A stretch of 64,000 nucleotides of DNA from Thereva unica (taxonomy: Eukaryota; Arthropoda; Insecta; Diptera; Therevidae), in contig OX465284.1 in NCBI GenBank assembly GCA_949987705.1, positions 65,891,470-65,955,469 of the forward strand. Reading direction: 5' to 3'. Each line of letters opens with the position of its first letter. Position 1 is the first letter of the stretch. A program made the translations under genes and the position numbers. The notes under the pieces were generated by a model. It saw nothing but the letters and a program-made list of their open reading frames with translations. It did no database searches and was not told the origin of the DNA. This document shows positions 43,365 to 53,412 of this stretch, one piece after another.

Positions 43365-43369
43365 ACGTT
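43365..43369. other. Target-site duplication ACGTT, left
   Basis: ACGTT outside the left LTR is repeated at 49575-49579. Confidence 0.82.
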
Positions 43370-43630
43370 TGTAGGGATGCCTCTTAGTTAATTCCCTACT
43401 TTCTTTATATTGAAAAACACGCGGTCTTTAATTCAACATTTTATTTATTAAGAACTCTTTGGTGGGAGTGCGGCCGATCTCTTTCGCCGGTGTGATCAAA
43501 CTGGTCCTCACTTCCTTTTCCTCTCGTCACCGACACGATCAGCAGAAACTTATTGTTTTATCCAGGTTGGTAATATTGCCACTGGTTGCGTTCGGTATTA
43601 TGGTGATCACCGGAAATTGCGACCGCCACA
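43370..43630 (-). repeat. CsRn1-type 3' LTR (left)
   Basis: 261 bp, TGTAGGGATG to CGCCACA, one mismatch to 49314-49574. Both copies share an incidental open frame. Confidence 0.93.
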
Positions 43631-43645
43631 TCACTCCCCCTCTCC
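43631..43645 (-). other. Polypurine tract, CsRn1-type element
   Basis: Minus strand GAGAGGGGGAGTGA directly precedes the 3' LTR. Confidence 0.75.
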
Positions 43646-43855
43646 GAAAAAAAAAATGCTTAATTCTAACAAAGTATTCATACAATTTGATTTTACAATT
43701 CAATGATTCAAATTCAAAATTTATTTATTTATAATGGTATGTTAATGCTAATAATGCGATATAATTTCTATTAATGTAATTCAAATTCAGCTATAGTTAT
43801 GCTATAGTTCAAATTTAGATATATTTATGTTATTCAGAGATATAACGCCAAAGGT

Positions 43856-46840
43856 TTAAATTTGTAATTTAAGTTTATGTTTCAGTCCTGATCGATTTAT
43901 TCTACTTATTAAGGGTTCATTTGTCGTCAAGAGAAATGCTGGTTTTAATTTGTCTATATTTATTAACTTTTCTTGTTTATTTATTGAAATTCTGAATACT
44001 TTATCCGTTCTAGACAATACTTCGTATGGACCAGAGTAAGGCGGATTTAAACTGCCTTTGTAAAAAGGTTCTTCTACGAATACATGTGAGCAATTTCTGA
44101 GTTCCTGCGGGACGAAAATGTTGTTTTGTTTTCTAGATCTTGGATTTTGTGGTACTATTTTCGCGATTGCGTCTTTTATTTGTTTGGCTAATGCGGTTGT
44201 CGCGACTTGTTTTGCTTGGCTATCTGTGGAAATCAGTTCTCCAGGTAAACGTAACGACTGTCCAAATAACAGTTGTGCCGGGGCTACGCCTATGTCACTG
44301 ATCACTGCTGATCGAATTCCTAATAGTATCCACGGGAGGCTGCTGCACCAATTTTTGGGCTCCTTGGTTGCTCTTATGGCAGCCTTTAGTTGGCGATGGA
44401 ATCGTTCTATTGATCCATTGGCTTGAGGGTGGTATGTTGTGGTGCGTACTCGGTTGCTCCCTAACAAGTTTGAGATTTCTTTAAACAATAGCGACTCAAA
44501 CTGCGTACCCTGATCTGTTGTGATCGTTGTGGGTACTCCAAATAGAGAGATCCAATGGTTCACGAAAGCTTTAACTATTGTTTCAGTGCTAATATTTCTC
44601 AAGGGAATGGCTTCGGGCCAGTGTGTGAATCTGTCTTTTATTGTTAGTATGTACCTATGACCATTTGATGGAGGTAGTGGGCCTACAATATCTAGATGGA
44701 TATGTTGGAATCTACCGCTGGGTACTTCGAATTCTCCGTATGGCGAATGTGTGTGCCGATGAACTTTGGATTTTTGACATGATTCGCAGGTTTTACTCCA
44801 TGTGTTGACCTCTTTATTCATTTTGGGCCAAAAATATCGTGCTGTAACCAGCTTTTTAGTGGCTCGAATGCCAGGGTGCGATAAATTATGTGTGGTTTCG
44901 AATATTGATTTCCGAAGATTTTTAGGAACGTATGGTCTGTTTTTGTTTGTCTTTATTTCGCACCAAATTTCTATGTTATTTGGAGGAAAAGCGACTTTTT
45001 GTAACAAAAATGACGGGTTGTCGTTTCCTTTTGCTAAAATTTCTTTTAATTCTTGGTCTTGCTCTTGTTCTTCCGCCCAGGTTTGGATATCTACGTTTGT
45101 ACATGGGTTAATGGAATCTATGTGTGCTCTGGAGAGCGTGTCTGAGACTATGTTTTTTGTACCTTTTATGTATCTTATGTCCTCAGTAAATTGTGATATA
45201 TAATTGAGATGATTATTTTGCCTAGGTGATTTATCGGACTTAGAATGTAGGGCGTTAGTCAGTGGTTTATGGTCTGTGTATATGACGAAATTTTTTCCTT
45301 CGACTAGGTGGCGGAAGTGTTTGACGGCTAAAAAGATGGCTAGCAGTTCCCTGTCAAACGTAGAATATTTTCTTTCTGGTGGCTTTAGCCGTTTTGAGAA
45401 AAAGCATAATAGTTGCCATTCGTTGGCATTGTCTTGTTGAAGGACGGCTCCTACTGCATCACTTGATGCATCAACCCAAAGTGAAATTTTTGCATTCGGC
45501 TTTGGATGTACCAGCATTGTTTGTTTTTGCAGACATTCTTTTATTTGGTTGAAAATTTCTTGGTGTGTTTCTGTCCATTCAAATTTCATTTTGCCCTTTT
45601 GTTTGTTTTGATGGTTTTTTAAAAGGTCGTACAAAGGCCCTGTTATTTTGGCGGCTTCGGGAAGGAAACGGTGGTAGAAGTTTATCATGCCCAGGAATCT
45701 TTGTAGTTTTTTAATTGAGTTTGGAGATGGGAATTCTTTAATTGCCGTAATTCTACTGTTTGCGGGTGTGATGCCTTGTTGTGTTACGTCGTGCCCTAAA
45801 AACTCTAACTTATTGACGCCAAAAACGCATTTTGAAGGGTTTACGTTTATGCTAGAGGCTTGCAAGCGTGTGAAGAGAGTTTTCAGATGTTCCTTATGCT
45901 CTTCTGCGGATCTACTGCTGACGAGTATGTCATCCACGTAAACGAAAACGTATGGTAAATCTGAGATTACCTCGTTTATAAAGCGTTGAAAGGTCTGTGC
46001 CCCATTTCTTACTCCGAAAGGCATTCGGAGAAATTCGAAAAGTCCGAATGGAGTGATAACTGCTGTTTTATAAACGTCTTTTGGAGCTACGGGAATTTGG
46101 TGATAGGCTCTGACGAGATCTATTTTTGAAAAGTGTGTGCAACCGTGAAGGTTTAATGAGAGATCTTGGATATTAGGCAAAGGGTATTTGTCGGGTGTTG
46201 TGACAACATTTAGTTGTCGGTAATCTCCACATGGTCTCCAATCCGCGCAACCTTTTTTTGGAACAAGGTGCAATGGAGAAGCCACTGGGGACGCAGACGG
46301 GCGACAAATTCCTAGTTTGACCATTTGATCGAATTCCAATTTTGCTACTTTGTGTTTTTCAGGATTAAGACGTCTGACCCGAGCGCAAGGTAATGGGCCA
46401 TGAGTGTGTATATGGTGCACAACGTTGTGGTTGACCTGTTCATTAAAGTTTGGTGGTGCCTTAAGAGAAGGGAAGGCGTTTAAAATTGATCCAAACTCAT
46501 CTTCGAAAGAGTGTAATTTTGGTGAAGGGGACCCAATATTGCGAGCTATGCCCTCAACTGAAAGGGTCGTTGTTTTGTCTATTAACCTTTTGTGGCGGAT
46601 GTCTACTAATAGGTCATATTTGAATAGGAAATCGGCGCCTATAATGGGATGATGCACGCCAGCAATGACGAAGGTGTGGTCGTAGCAGCGTCGTAGGTTT
46701 AAGTTTAGTGACAGTTGTTTATTGCCATAGGTCGTGATTGGGGAGCCGTTGGCGGAAACTAAATGGTAATCAGATTTGTAAATTTTTTCAGGAGTTAGTC
46801 TTTTTGGAATAACCGATATTTCTGCGCCCGTGTCAATCAA
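43856..46840 (-). CDS. pol: Pol polyprotein: protease, reverse transcriptase, RNase H, integrase
   Basis: 994 codons counted from 46840; the frame is open upstream to the gag end at 46930, so translation is expected by frameshift and the TTG at 46840 is not a true start. DTGA of the protease is at residues 3-6 and its IIGADFL near 66. Reverse transcriptase has YVDD at 301-304. RNase H has VDASS at 456 and YTDH near 521. Integrase has H651, H655, C685, C688, then D717, D776 and E812 (35-residue spacing). No stop or shift is seen, so this looks functional. A GPYEVL segment lies near the C-terminus. Confidence 0.95.
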   Translation of the reverse strand: MIDTGAEISVIPKRLTPEKIYKSDYHLVSANGSPITTYGNKQLSLNLNLRRCYDHTFVIAGVHHPIIGADFLFKYDLLVDIRHKRLIDKTTTLSVEGIARNIGSPSPKLHSFEDEFGSILNAFPSLKAPPNFNEQVNHNVVHHIHTHGPLPCARVRRLNPEKHKVAKLEFDQMVKLGICRPSASPVASPLHLVPKKGCADWRPCGDYRQLNVVTTPDKYPLPNIQDLSLNLHGCTHFSKIDLVRAYHQIPVAPKDVYKTAVITPFGLFEFLRMPFGVRNGAQTFQRFINEVISDLPYVFVYVDDILVSSRSAEEHKEHLKTLFTRLQASSINVNPSKCVFGVNKLEFLGHDVTQQGITPANSRITAIKEFPSPNSIKKLQRFLGMINFYHRFLPEAAKITGPLYDLLKNHQNKQKGKMKFEWTETHQEIFNQIKECLQKQTMLVHPKPNAKISLWVDASSDAVGAVLQQDNANEWQLLCFFSKRLKPPERKYSTFDRELLAIFLAVKHFRHLVEGKNFVIYTDHKPLTNALHSKSDKSPRQNNHLNYISQFTEDIRYIKGTKNIVSDTLSRAHIDSINPCTNVDIQTWAEEQEQDQELKEILAKGNDNPSFLLQKVAFPPNNIEIWCEIKTNKNRPYVPKNLRKSIFETTHNLSHPGIRATKKLVTARYFWPKMNKEVNTWSKTCESCQKSKVHRHTHSPYGEFEVPSGRFQHIHLDIVGPLPPSNGHRYILTIKDRFTHWPEAIPLRNISTETIVKAFVNHWISLFGVPTTITTDQGTQFESLLFKEISNLLGSNRVRTTTYHPQANGSIERFHRQLKAAIRATKEPKNWCSSLPWILLGIRSAVISDIGVAPAQLLFGQSLRLPGELISTDSQAKQVATTALAKQIKDAIAKIVPQNPRSRKQNNIFVPQELRNCSHVFVEEPFYKGSLNPPYSGPYEVLSRTDKVFRISINKQEKLINIDKLKPAFLLTTNEPLISRINRSGLKHKLKLQI

Positions 46841-46926
46841 AAAATGTATTTTTAAATTTCTATCAAAAATGAAGAGACGGCGAGATTTGTTATCCGACTT
46901 CGTTGCCGTGCACGTAGTAGATATTT

Positions 46927-47844
46927 CTAGTTTTTTGCATCATAAAATTCTCTTTTATTATTATTGAAGTTGCAGGGTGCTATGCAGTTCCTGGCTTTGT
47001 TTCGGAATTTCTTATGGAACCAACATCTGCCGTCATTTGTTTGTCCTGATCTTTGCGAGCGCGTTGCAAGTTTCACTTGTTGATCGGGTCTCGACCTAGA
47101 ACGTGATCGATCAAAGAATTGTGATCGGTTCTGCTGTCTAGATTGCCGAAGCTCGAGGTATTTTACACGTTTTGAGAGTTCTTGCATTGAGTTAAACAAA
47201 TCATCGTTTGCTGTATTTGTGGAAACTGCTGAAATTTGCGTTGCTGAAGTAGTGTCGAAAATTTTGTCCGCTATATCGAAAGCTTCTTCTTGGGAACGAA
47301 AATCTCCAAGTGCTATGACGCAGGCTTGTATTGGGGGCGGTAATTTATTAATCCAGAGCTTTTTTAATAACGAATTGTTAACGAGGCTGTTCCCTCCCGC
47401 CATGGATTCCATGTGCCGATATAATTCCGAAGGTTTGTAATCTCCTAATTCAACTTTGTGAAGTAGATTATCGAGTCTGCGCTCTTCGGAGTCTCTGGTT
47501 CTATGTAAGATAAGTTTCTTCAAGTTTTCGTATTTGTTTTGGCTGGGCGGGTTGAACAGCGCGTCGGCCACAACCTCCATAGTGTCTGCTGGTAAGGATG
47601 CTACTAGGTGATCATGTTTTGTAGCCGAACTAGTGATCCCTTTAATGCGGAACTGCGTTTCAACCTGAATGAACCACAGGTCAGGTCGATTACTCCAGAA
47701 TGGAGGGAATTTTAAAGTGGCTATGAAATGCGGATATTCTCTAACTTCAGAGGGCTGATAATCTGAATTGGAATTCAACTTTCCGCTGTGTGATGGACCT
47801 GCTTCGTTTGGACTTGGTGCGCTTTGGTTGTCCTCTTGATCCAT
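46927..47844 (-). CDS. gag: Gag-like protein with CHCC zinc motif
   Basis: 305 codons from the ATG at 47842-47844. The core (FPPFWSNRPDLWFIQVETQF) is characteristic of this gypsy clade's Gag. Near the C-terminus CWFHKKFRNKARNCIAPC gives C-X2-H-X9-C-X3-C, the CHCC pattern of CsRn1-type elements rather than the usual CCHC. An R/S/Q-rich basic stretch precedes it. It ends in TAG immediately after a slippery heptamer, leading to pol in the -1 frame. It should package element RNA. Confidence 0.93.
   Translation of the reverse strand: MDQEDNQSAPSPNEAGPSHSGKLNSNSDYQPSEVREYPHFIATLKFPPFWSNRPDLWFIQVETQFRIKGITSSATKHDHLVASLPADTMEVVADALFNPPSQNKYENLKKLILHRTRDSEERRLDNLLHKVELGDYKPSELYRHMESMAGGNSLVNNSLLKKLWINKLPPPIQACVIALGDFRSQEEAFDIADKIFDTTSATQISAVSTNTANDDLFNSMQELSKRVKYLELRQSRQQNRSQFFDRSRSRSRPDQQVKLATRSQRSGQTNDGRCWFHKKFRNKARNCIAPCNFNNNKREFYDAKN
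46930..46936 (-). promoter_or_regulatory. -1 ribosomal frameshift heptamer AAAAAAC (gag-pol)
   Basis: Minus strand A AAA AAC lies in the zero frame of gag with the stop TAG as the very next codon. A -1 slip enters the open pol frame. A canonical slippery sequence. Confidence 0.85.
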
Positions 47845-49295
47845 TTTGCAATCGTAAAATGTCGAAATTTATTAACTTGAAAAGGAATTCAGGTGTCGGA
47901 GGGTTGTGGCATAAGCGTGGATTGGTTTTGAAGCTTGGTTTTAATTTTGACCCTAAATTTAACCGAAACCGTAAATTTAATAGACCACCATGATGCCGAG
48001 AAAAGAAAATAACTAACTAATGTGTTTTATATGTATACTAATAAGGACCACTTTAAAATTAAATTTTAATATTTACTTATGAACTTCTATTTTTTAATCA
48101 TCATGCGCTAGAATGAATCTGGAAAATAGCATTAAAGCGATTCACTTTTTAAGAGTTTGCACGTTAATTTATTACGTTTGTGGGGGCTGTCTACCAGAGA
48201 AAAAAATCATGATAATACAGGTCATAATTTTTAAACAAGTTTTCTGCATTACCGTGTTGAATAGTTCCATTATCCTAATATAACCACAAGAACCACTTTC
48301 ACTACCTTAACAAAAATAGGTTTAAAAATATTTATTTGAAAACAACATCTTTAACAACGTCTCAGCACTAGTAAGAAATAACTAAATTCGATTTTCAAGA
48401 GAAATTGTTCTATGTTTGCAGATTGTCGCAGAATTATTGTCAACTTCGTCGCCCTTTGTTTGATATTGCTTGCCCTTGATTAGGAATCGAGTAATTGCTC
48501 ACATGTTTTTGATCGATAAAATGTAAAAAAAATTAAAGTCCGTTATTGAGAACGAATTATTTCTTGTAACAATGGTTAAACGAATTTAATGGTACGGTGC
48601 TGTGCCGTAGTTACAAAAAAAATTATGAAAAAATCCACCTTTGTTTTAAATGAAGTAATTTCTGAATTTACTTACTCTGGTGTTTACGACTGTATGTTTT
48701 TTTTTTCCTTGTTGATTTTAACCGCATGTGTCTTGAGTACAACTTTTCCCTTTACAGATTTTTCTTTTGTTTAAAATTCATAATTTAAAATTCACTTATA
48801 GTCTAAAAAGAAGCTATGATTAATTTGTATATTTGGCATGCAATACATTAATTTATTGTGAGAAGAAAAATTTAAAATACTATACTAGATTTCCTGTTCG
48901 TCTGGTGTGGCTCAGGTATATACATATGTGTTTTTGGAGGCTCACGTGCATAAGATGAAATCCATATTTTTCCTGGCCCCGTTTTGTCATCCCTCGTTGT
49001 TCCTTTTAGTATCTCCAGCTTTAATGGACTGTTGTTCACCGTGCTTTTATATTAATGTGATCGGCAAAAATTTATGCCGTTCCGATCACGTTGTTTATGA
49101 ATTTTTATTGAATGGATTTTTATTGATTTTTCTATTACAGCTGAACTTTGATGCCACTTCACTCACTTCTGTTTATTATTATTACGGTATTATTCATATA
49201 ATATTTAGCGATGTCTTAATTTTATTGAATTTTAGTTTTATTGAAGTGAAATAAAAATGTTTTTTTTATTAGCTCTTGATTTTTTTATATTTGAG
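47845..49295 (-). promoter_or_regulatory. CsRn1-type 5' leader, ~1.45 kb
   Basis: Unusually long untranslated leader between primer site and gag. AT-rich, with several short frames that show no recognised domain and lie mostly on the opposite strand. It might hold extra regulatory sequence; none identified. Confidence 0.55.
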
Positions 49296-49309
49296 CGTCG
49301 GGGTCACCA
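49296..49309 (-). other. Primer-binding site, tRNA-Trp
   Basis: The + strand CGTCGGGGTCACCA equals the 3' end of insect tRNA-Trp plus CCA as I know it. It lies 4 nt from the 5' LTR. tRNA-Trp priming is characteristic of the CsRn1 clade. Confidence 0.82.
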
Positions 49310-49313
49310 TTTA

Positions 49314-49574
49314 TGTAGGGATGCCTCTTAGTTGATTCCCTACTTTCTTTATATTGAAAAACACGCGGTCTTTAATTCAACATTTTATTTATTAAGAACT
49401 CTTTGGTGGGAGTGCGGCCGATCTCTTTCGCCGGTGTGATCAAACTGGTCCTCACTTCCTTTTCCTCTCGTCACCGACACGATCAGCAGAAACTTATTGT
49501 TTTATCCAGGTTGGTAATATTGCCACTGGTTGCGTTCGGTATTATGGTGATCACCGGAAATTGCGACCGCCACA
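49314..49574 (-). repeat. CsRn1-type 5' LTR (right)
   Basis: 261 bp; one mismatch to the left LTR. Followed by ACGTT (49575-49579), the second target copy. Confidence 0.93.
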
Positions 49575-49745
49575 ACGTTTCTGGACCAACCAAAAACGGA
49601 CCAAAAACTATATCGACTACTTTAAGGTGCCGAAAGAAGAATATTAACGAAAAAATGACCCGAAAAAAATTTCATAACATTCGGTCGGGCCTTTTTTGTT
49701 TAAATGGAAAACTTTTGGACCTTAAATTGATAAGTTTTGCTAATA
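49575..49745. repeat. Dispersed (TG)n repeat, copy 2, right part
   Basis: Resumes the target repeat after the CsRn1-type insertion (CGTTTCTGGACC, then ATTCGGTCGGGCC, a variant of the ATTCGGTCGAGCC unit). Confidence 0.65.
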
Positions 49746-50015
49746 TCTAATAAAGCCGAAGGAATGAGACCCGTTCTAAACGAAGTGATCTTTATTTAAT
49801 TCTGCACAGCGGTAGCCTTCCAGCTTGTCAAAAACCGACAACTTTTAAAAATCGTGCAAAAATTTGGCGACCCTTTACCAACATCACGAACTTTGCAAAC
49901 ATTGGACTACCACTTTTTGACAGGGTATTGTATTGAATTGAAAGCTTTGGAGTTTACAAATGAAGTCATTATCTTCTCAGTTTCACGCTCAATACGAATT
50001 CGCTTTCGTGTAGCA
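49746..50015. other. No recognised feature
   Basis: Non-coding, no recognised content. Confidence 0.3.
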
Positions 50016-50280
50016 GTGTAGAGACCAACACCACGAAAAACTCTCCTTCTTGGTAGTTGAGAAGGTCGTGTTAGCAGTGATGTTCATATATGCACGAACA
50101 CAACTACCTAACGGGGGGGGGGGGGGAAATTTTGTATGAAAATGAAAGACTTGTATTACTAGGCTTTGAGCGTAGCCATGAGCGAGGTAACTTGTAATGG
50201 TTGATCGATCATACCAAGCCCCTCTCAACTACAGGACATGATGTTCTCTCTTGAACTAATACAACCATAGCTGAAGTCGG
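50016..50280 (-). pseudogene. Second partial copy of gag-like relic, interrupted
   Basis: CAACACCACGAAAAACTCTCC with TAGTTGAGA shortly after matches 50847-50890, part of the gag-like frame below. From ~50078 a segment beginning GTGATGTTCATATATGCACG (also at 37438) with a G14 run interrupts it. Confidence 0.45.
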
Positions 50281-50797
50281 TCCAAAAAATCTGACATTTG
50301 GTTAGAATTTAAATGGCGCGGAATAGGTTCGAGATTATTTTCGTTATATTTTTGTGGTAAAAAGTGGAAAAACATTCTAATTTATTACTTTAAACAATAG
50401 ATGGATTATTAGTGATTAGTTAGATTAATAAAAAAAAATTAAACAAAATTAGTGATTTAGTGAGTTTTAAGTGTGATAATTGTTAATGTGATCAATATGA
50501 TATATGATCAATAATATATGTATTAATCACTTTAAAATCACTTGCAATTCCATAACTACACAAAACATTAAATTTCCAACGTTTTTTTCGTAAATAAACA
50601 TGAAAAAACACCGTTAATGTAAAAAAAAAGTTGATCGCCTTAACTAGAACACTTAAAACACACTTAATCACAATTTTTTTTTTATTTTTTTAATGAAATC
50701 ACTAAAAAACTATTCACTGATAAATCCAAATGCAGTTAAAAGTGTTAAAATATAATATTTTATCACTTTTTACTGCAAAAATATAACAAAAAATGCT
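50281..50797. other. No recognised feature
   Basis: AT-rich (homopolymers of A and T), no gene. Confidence 0.4.
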
Positions 50798-51367
50798 CTA
50801 TACGTGTGTATGCCATGTTATTCCGATGACTTTTTGGACCGAGTCCAACACCACGAAAAACTCTCCATCATTCCCTGTAGTTGAGAGGGTCTTGATCATA
50901 CACATAGCCGCGTTCGAAATCCATGCACGGGCAACCACCGTCTCTTTTTCACGACTATATTCCGGAATTGCAACGCTACTGTTCACTGTTGGTGTTAGTG
51001 ATGAGCAAAAATGATCTTGTTCTTGCAGTCTTGCCTTGTTCTTGGACATTTAGCAATACCAAAAACAAGACTTAGTTAAGCTTGCAAGAGCAAGAACAAG
51101 ACAGACTGAACAAGAACAAGACAAGACCAATACTAGATTAGTCTTGTCTTGTTCTTGTGGTTGCTCATCATTACTAGGCGTCCTCACTGCCTGTATCAAT
51201 GCAAAGAAGTTTTGGTTTGGTAGCTCCAAAAACATCCTCCATTTGGTTTCCCCGTCATCTACTTTCTCCGGTGAGCTATTGGGGCCATATCCTACTTCTG
51301 ATGTCAGAATTTCACCAACTGGATCTCCATTTATCGAGTTATCCTCATTTTCATTATTATTTTCCAT
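50798..51367 (-). pseudogene. Gag-like retrotransposon relic split by a hAT-like element
   Basis: A minus-strand frame beginning ATG at 51367 reads as plausible protein (WRMFLELPNQNFFALIQAV) up to ~51174, is interrupted by the 178-bp element at 50996-51173, and resumes in the same frame with PEYSREKETVVARAWISNAA. The latter resembles the start of the Gag core in some LTR retrotransposons (a P-F/Y-S ... AKxWI pattern). A second partial copy at 50016 supports a mobile origin rather than a host exon. A host-gene exon remains possible. Confidence 0.4.
50996..51173. mobile_element. hAT-like short element, copy 3 (178 bp)
   Basis: Starts TAGTGATGAGCAAAAATG and ends GTTGCTCATCATTA, with internal GTCTTGTTCTTG-type units in both orientations. 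It is the short form of 21179-21669. Possible 8-bp target copies are diverged (5 of 8 alike). Confidence 0.75.
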
Positions 51368-53410
51368 AATTAAAAACGCGATGATCCCAGATATGGCGTA
51401 GCAATCCTTACAAAGACCAAAACTCGATGAATCCTTTCCTTTTTTCTCGTTGCCCGATTTTACTCATATTGCTTTACTATTATTTAATTAACCTACTTTG
51501 TCAATTATCCTTTCCCAACTGCCACGCCATCTCTGATTTCACCCAGGAGGTATCTCCCTAATCTAATTACATAGATTTCGGTGATGCTCGCTAGGTCTCT
51601 GCGATTCGACATATTGTTTAATCCAGCATAGAAAACATCGCGAAAAATTAGATTCAAAAATGACTGAGATCTTGTCTTCGAGCATCAGAATTTTAAAATT
51701 CCATTCGCAGTAACAAACTCATCCTTATCACCTCGAAACTATGCTGCTTCAGAAGGGAAACCTTAAATCAAATCAACCTGCATGCACTTTCCTTGAACAC
51801 AAAAGCTGAGGTCATTGAAGATTGCTACTGACAAGTTGAAGTGCATCCACTTGGCTTGTGACTTACGAAATGCTAAACTCCTAAGAATTGCGAGCAGGGA
51901 TGAAGGAGCATGATGACTTTATTTCCCAAAAACACCCCGAGGCTCTTGCTGTCTTCCAATTCAGAAGGTTTCCCTAGATTTTTTCTTTCAGGGGGTTAAT
52001 AACTTCTTCCTTTTGAAAGCTTGGCAAGTTGGCACTAAATATGCTGCTGTCATGTAGTCAGAACTGAATAAAAGGGAGAAAAATTGTTGGCTATTGTCCG
52101 GATGAATGTGCGGTAAAGCATATGCCAGAGAGCTGGGAGTATTTGGTAGATATTATTTTATACATACACACATCCATATAATCGCACTTGCCATAAATGT
52201 CCAGCATGTCTCAAAGAATTCTTTATTAGCAAGCCTTTTCACTTTTAGTGTTTGCAAGAAACTTTCTTTTATTTTGCGCCTTGCGGAATTAAGCTGTTTG
52301 GGGAAAATTACCCCCAGGATTTTTTGATGCGTGATGTTTTTCTTCTTCCTCTTTTGACCAAAATACACATGATATACCGCCTACATGGTTAGATAAGTGT
52401 ATGTCAACATTGTTCAGTTGTGTTGTTCAAACCATAAGCAAAAAGAACAAAAACACCAAACCTAAACCCAAAAAAACAATTTCAACATTAGACACAAGAT
52501 ACTGGATGGTGGGTGTTAGTGTTAATATTTGTATTTGCTGCAAACGAGAGCATCAGGAAATGTGTCAAAACTTAAGTAAATGGAAAAATAATGGAGACAG
52601 AAATGTATTGAAATTGGAAATGTGGATATGAAATTAAACTTTTAAATATTTTACTGTCGTTATTGAGTATATGCACTTGATAGAGGCTGCATCAAAACAA
52701 AAGGCAAAGAGCGCGCATGTGGGAAAATGGTATTCTATACACATTAAGGTTGCGTGAATGGATAAAACCCAAGCTCACGTACATTGTAATTTCCGCTTCG
52801 AAATTGTTTTACGGGAGGCTGCACTCCCCATGGCATCTGATCGGTATGTATTTTAACAGTGTATGGCTGGAGACTCTCACTACGCCAGTTTGAGTTTTCC
52901 TTTTGATTTGGCGCGGCCTCTATATTGTCAAGTGCTAGTGTAGCGTTGTTTTGGTATTTCTCTCCAGGTATTTTTCTAAGAGATATGGCGATTTACGAGC
53001 GAACGAACTACTTGATTTTTTCGTGCCGAAACGTGGAAGTTCGAGTAGAACGAGCAAAACTAACTACAATTTCTCTGTACTCTTTAAATGCTTTGTACTA
53101 CATATTTACAAGTTGCAGGACGCATAACACTCCAGCGAGTTGTTTCTCGATGCCCCGATGTCAATGTCGCGAAAGTAATGGTTGGGAGTAGGTGGATTGA
53201 AAAATATAGCTGATAGATTGTGGCAGTTCCTTCCTCCCCGACGATAGCTGCTGTTCGACTATATGAAGAAAATAGATTGTCGACACAGTATAAAGGGTGC
53301 TTCCTGAGACTCTAGTCTTTCACATAAAAAAAAGCTTGTGGCTTTGAAGTATATAAATTTTCTAATACTGGATAGTTGTTTCTATTAAGTTTTTATCAAA
53401 AGAATGAAAA
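51368..53410. other. No confident gene
   Basis: Frames such as 52925-53191 (88 codons) and 52106-52327 have no recognisable domain. No repeat was matched within the window. Confidence 0.4.
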
Positions 53411-53412
53411 GT

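Larger units (their letters stand above)
42466..43369. repeat. Dispersed (TG)n repeat, copy 2, left part
   Basis: Same series as 16288-16870: GTTATTGTAATCGGTCC, a (TG)n run (~42577-42602), CACGATATCGCGCGAACC, AAAAAAGATAATGACC. It is interrupted by the TIR element at 42721-43201, resumes with ATTCGGTCGAGCCG, and is broken again by the CsRn1-type element at 43370, continuing at 49575. Confidence 0.8.
43370..49574 (-). mobile_element. Full-length CsRn1-type Ty3/gypsy element
   Basis: 6205 bp on the minus strand, with two 261-bp LTRs (TG...CA) differing at one position (A at 43390, G at 49334) and a 5-bp ACGTT target duplication. The primer site matches tRNA-Trp and Gag has a CHCC instead of CCHC zinc motif; both are known hallmarks of the CsRn1 clade. 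gag and pol are open throughout and linked by an AAAAAAC slippery site. No env. It is inserted in an older dispersed repeat. The nearly identical LTRs mean it is recent. Confidence 0.94.

Noticed and set aside
43459..43734. Matching short proteins at 43459 and 49403
   Set aside because: Both come from the two LTR copies; the shared sequence is the LTR duplication, not a gene family.
44118..44426. Plus-strand frames within 44.1-46.7 kb
   Set aside because: They are antisense shadows of the minus-strand pol gene.
52925..53191. 88-codon frame
   Set aside because: Has no recognised domain or supporting splice or promoter context; not enough for a gene call.
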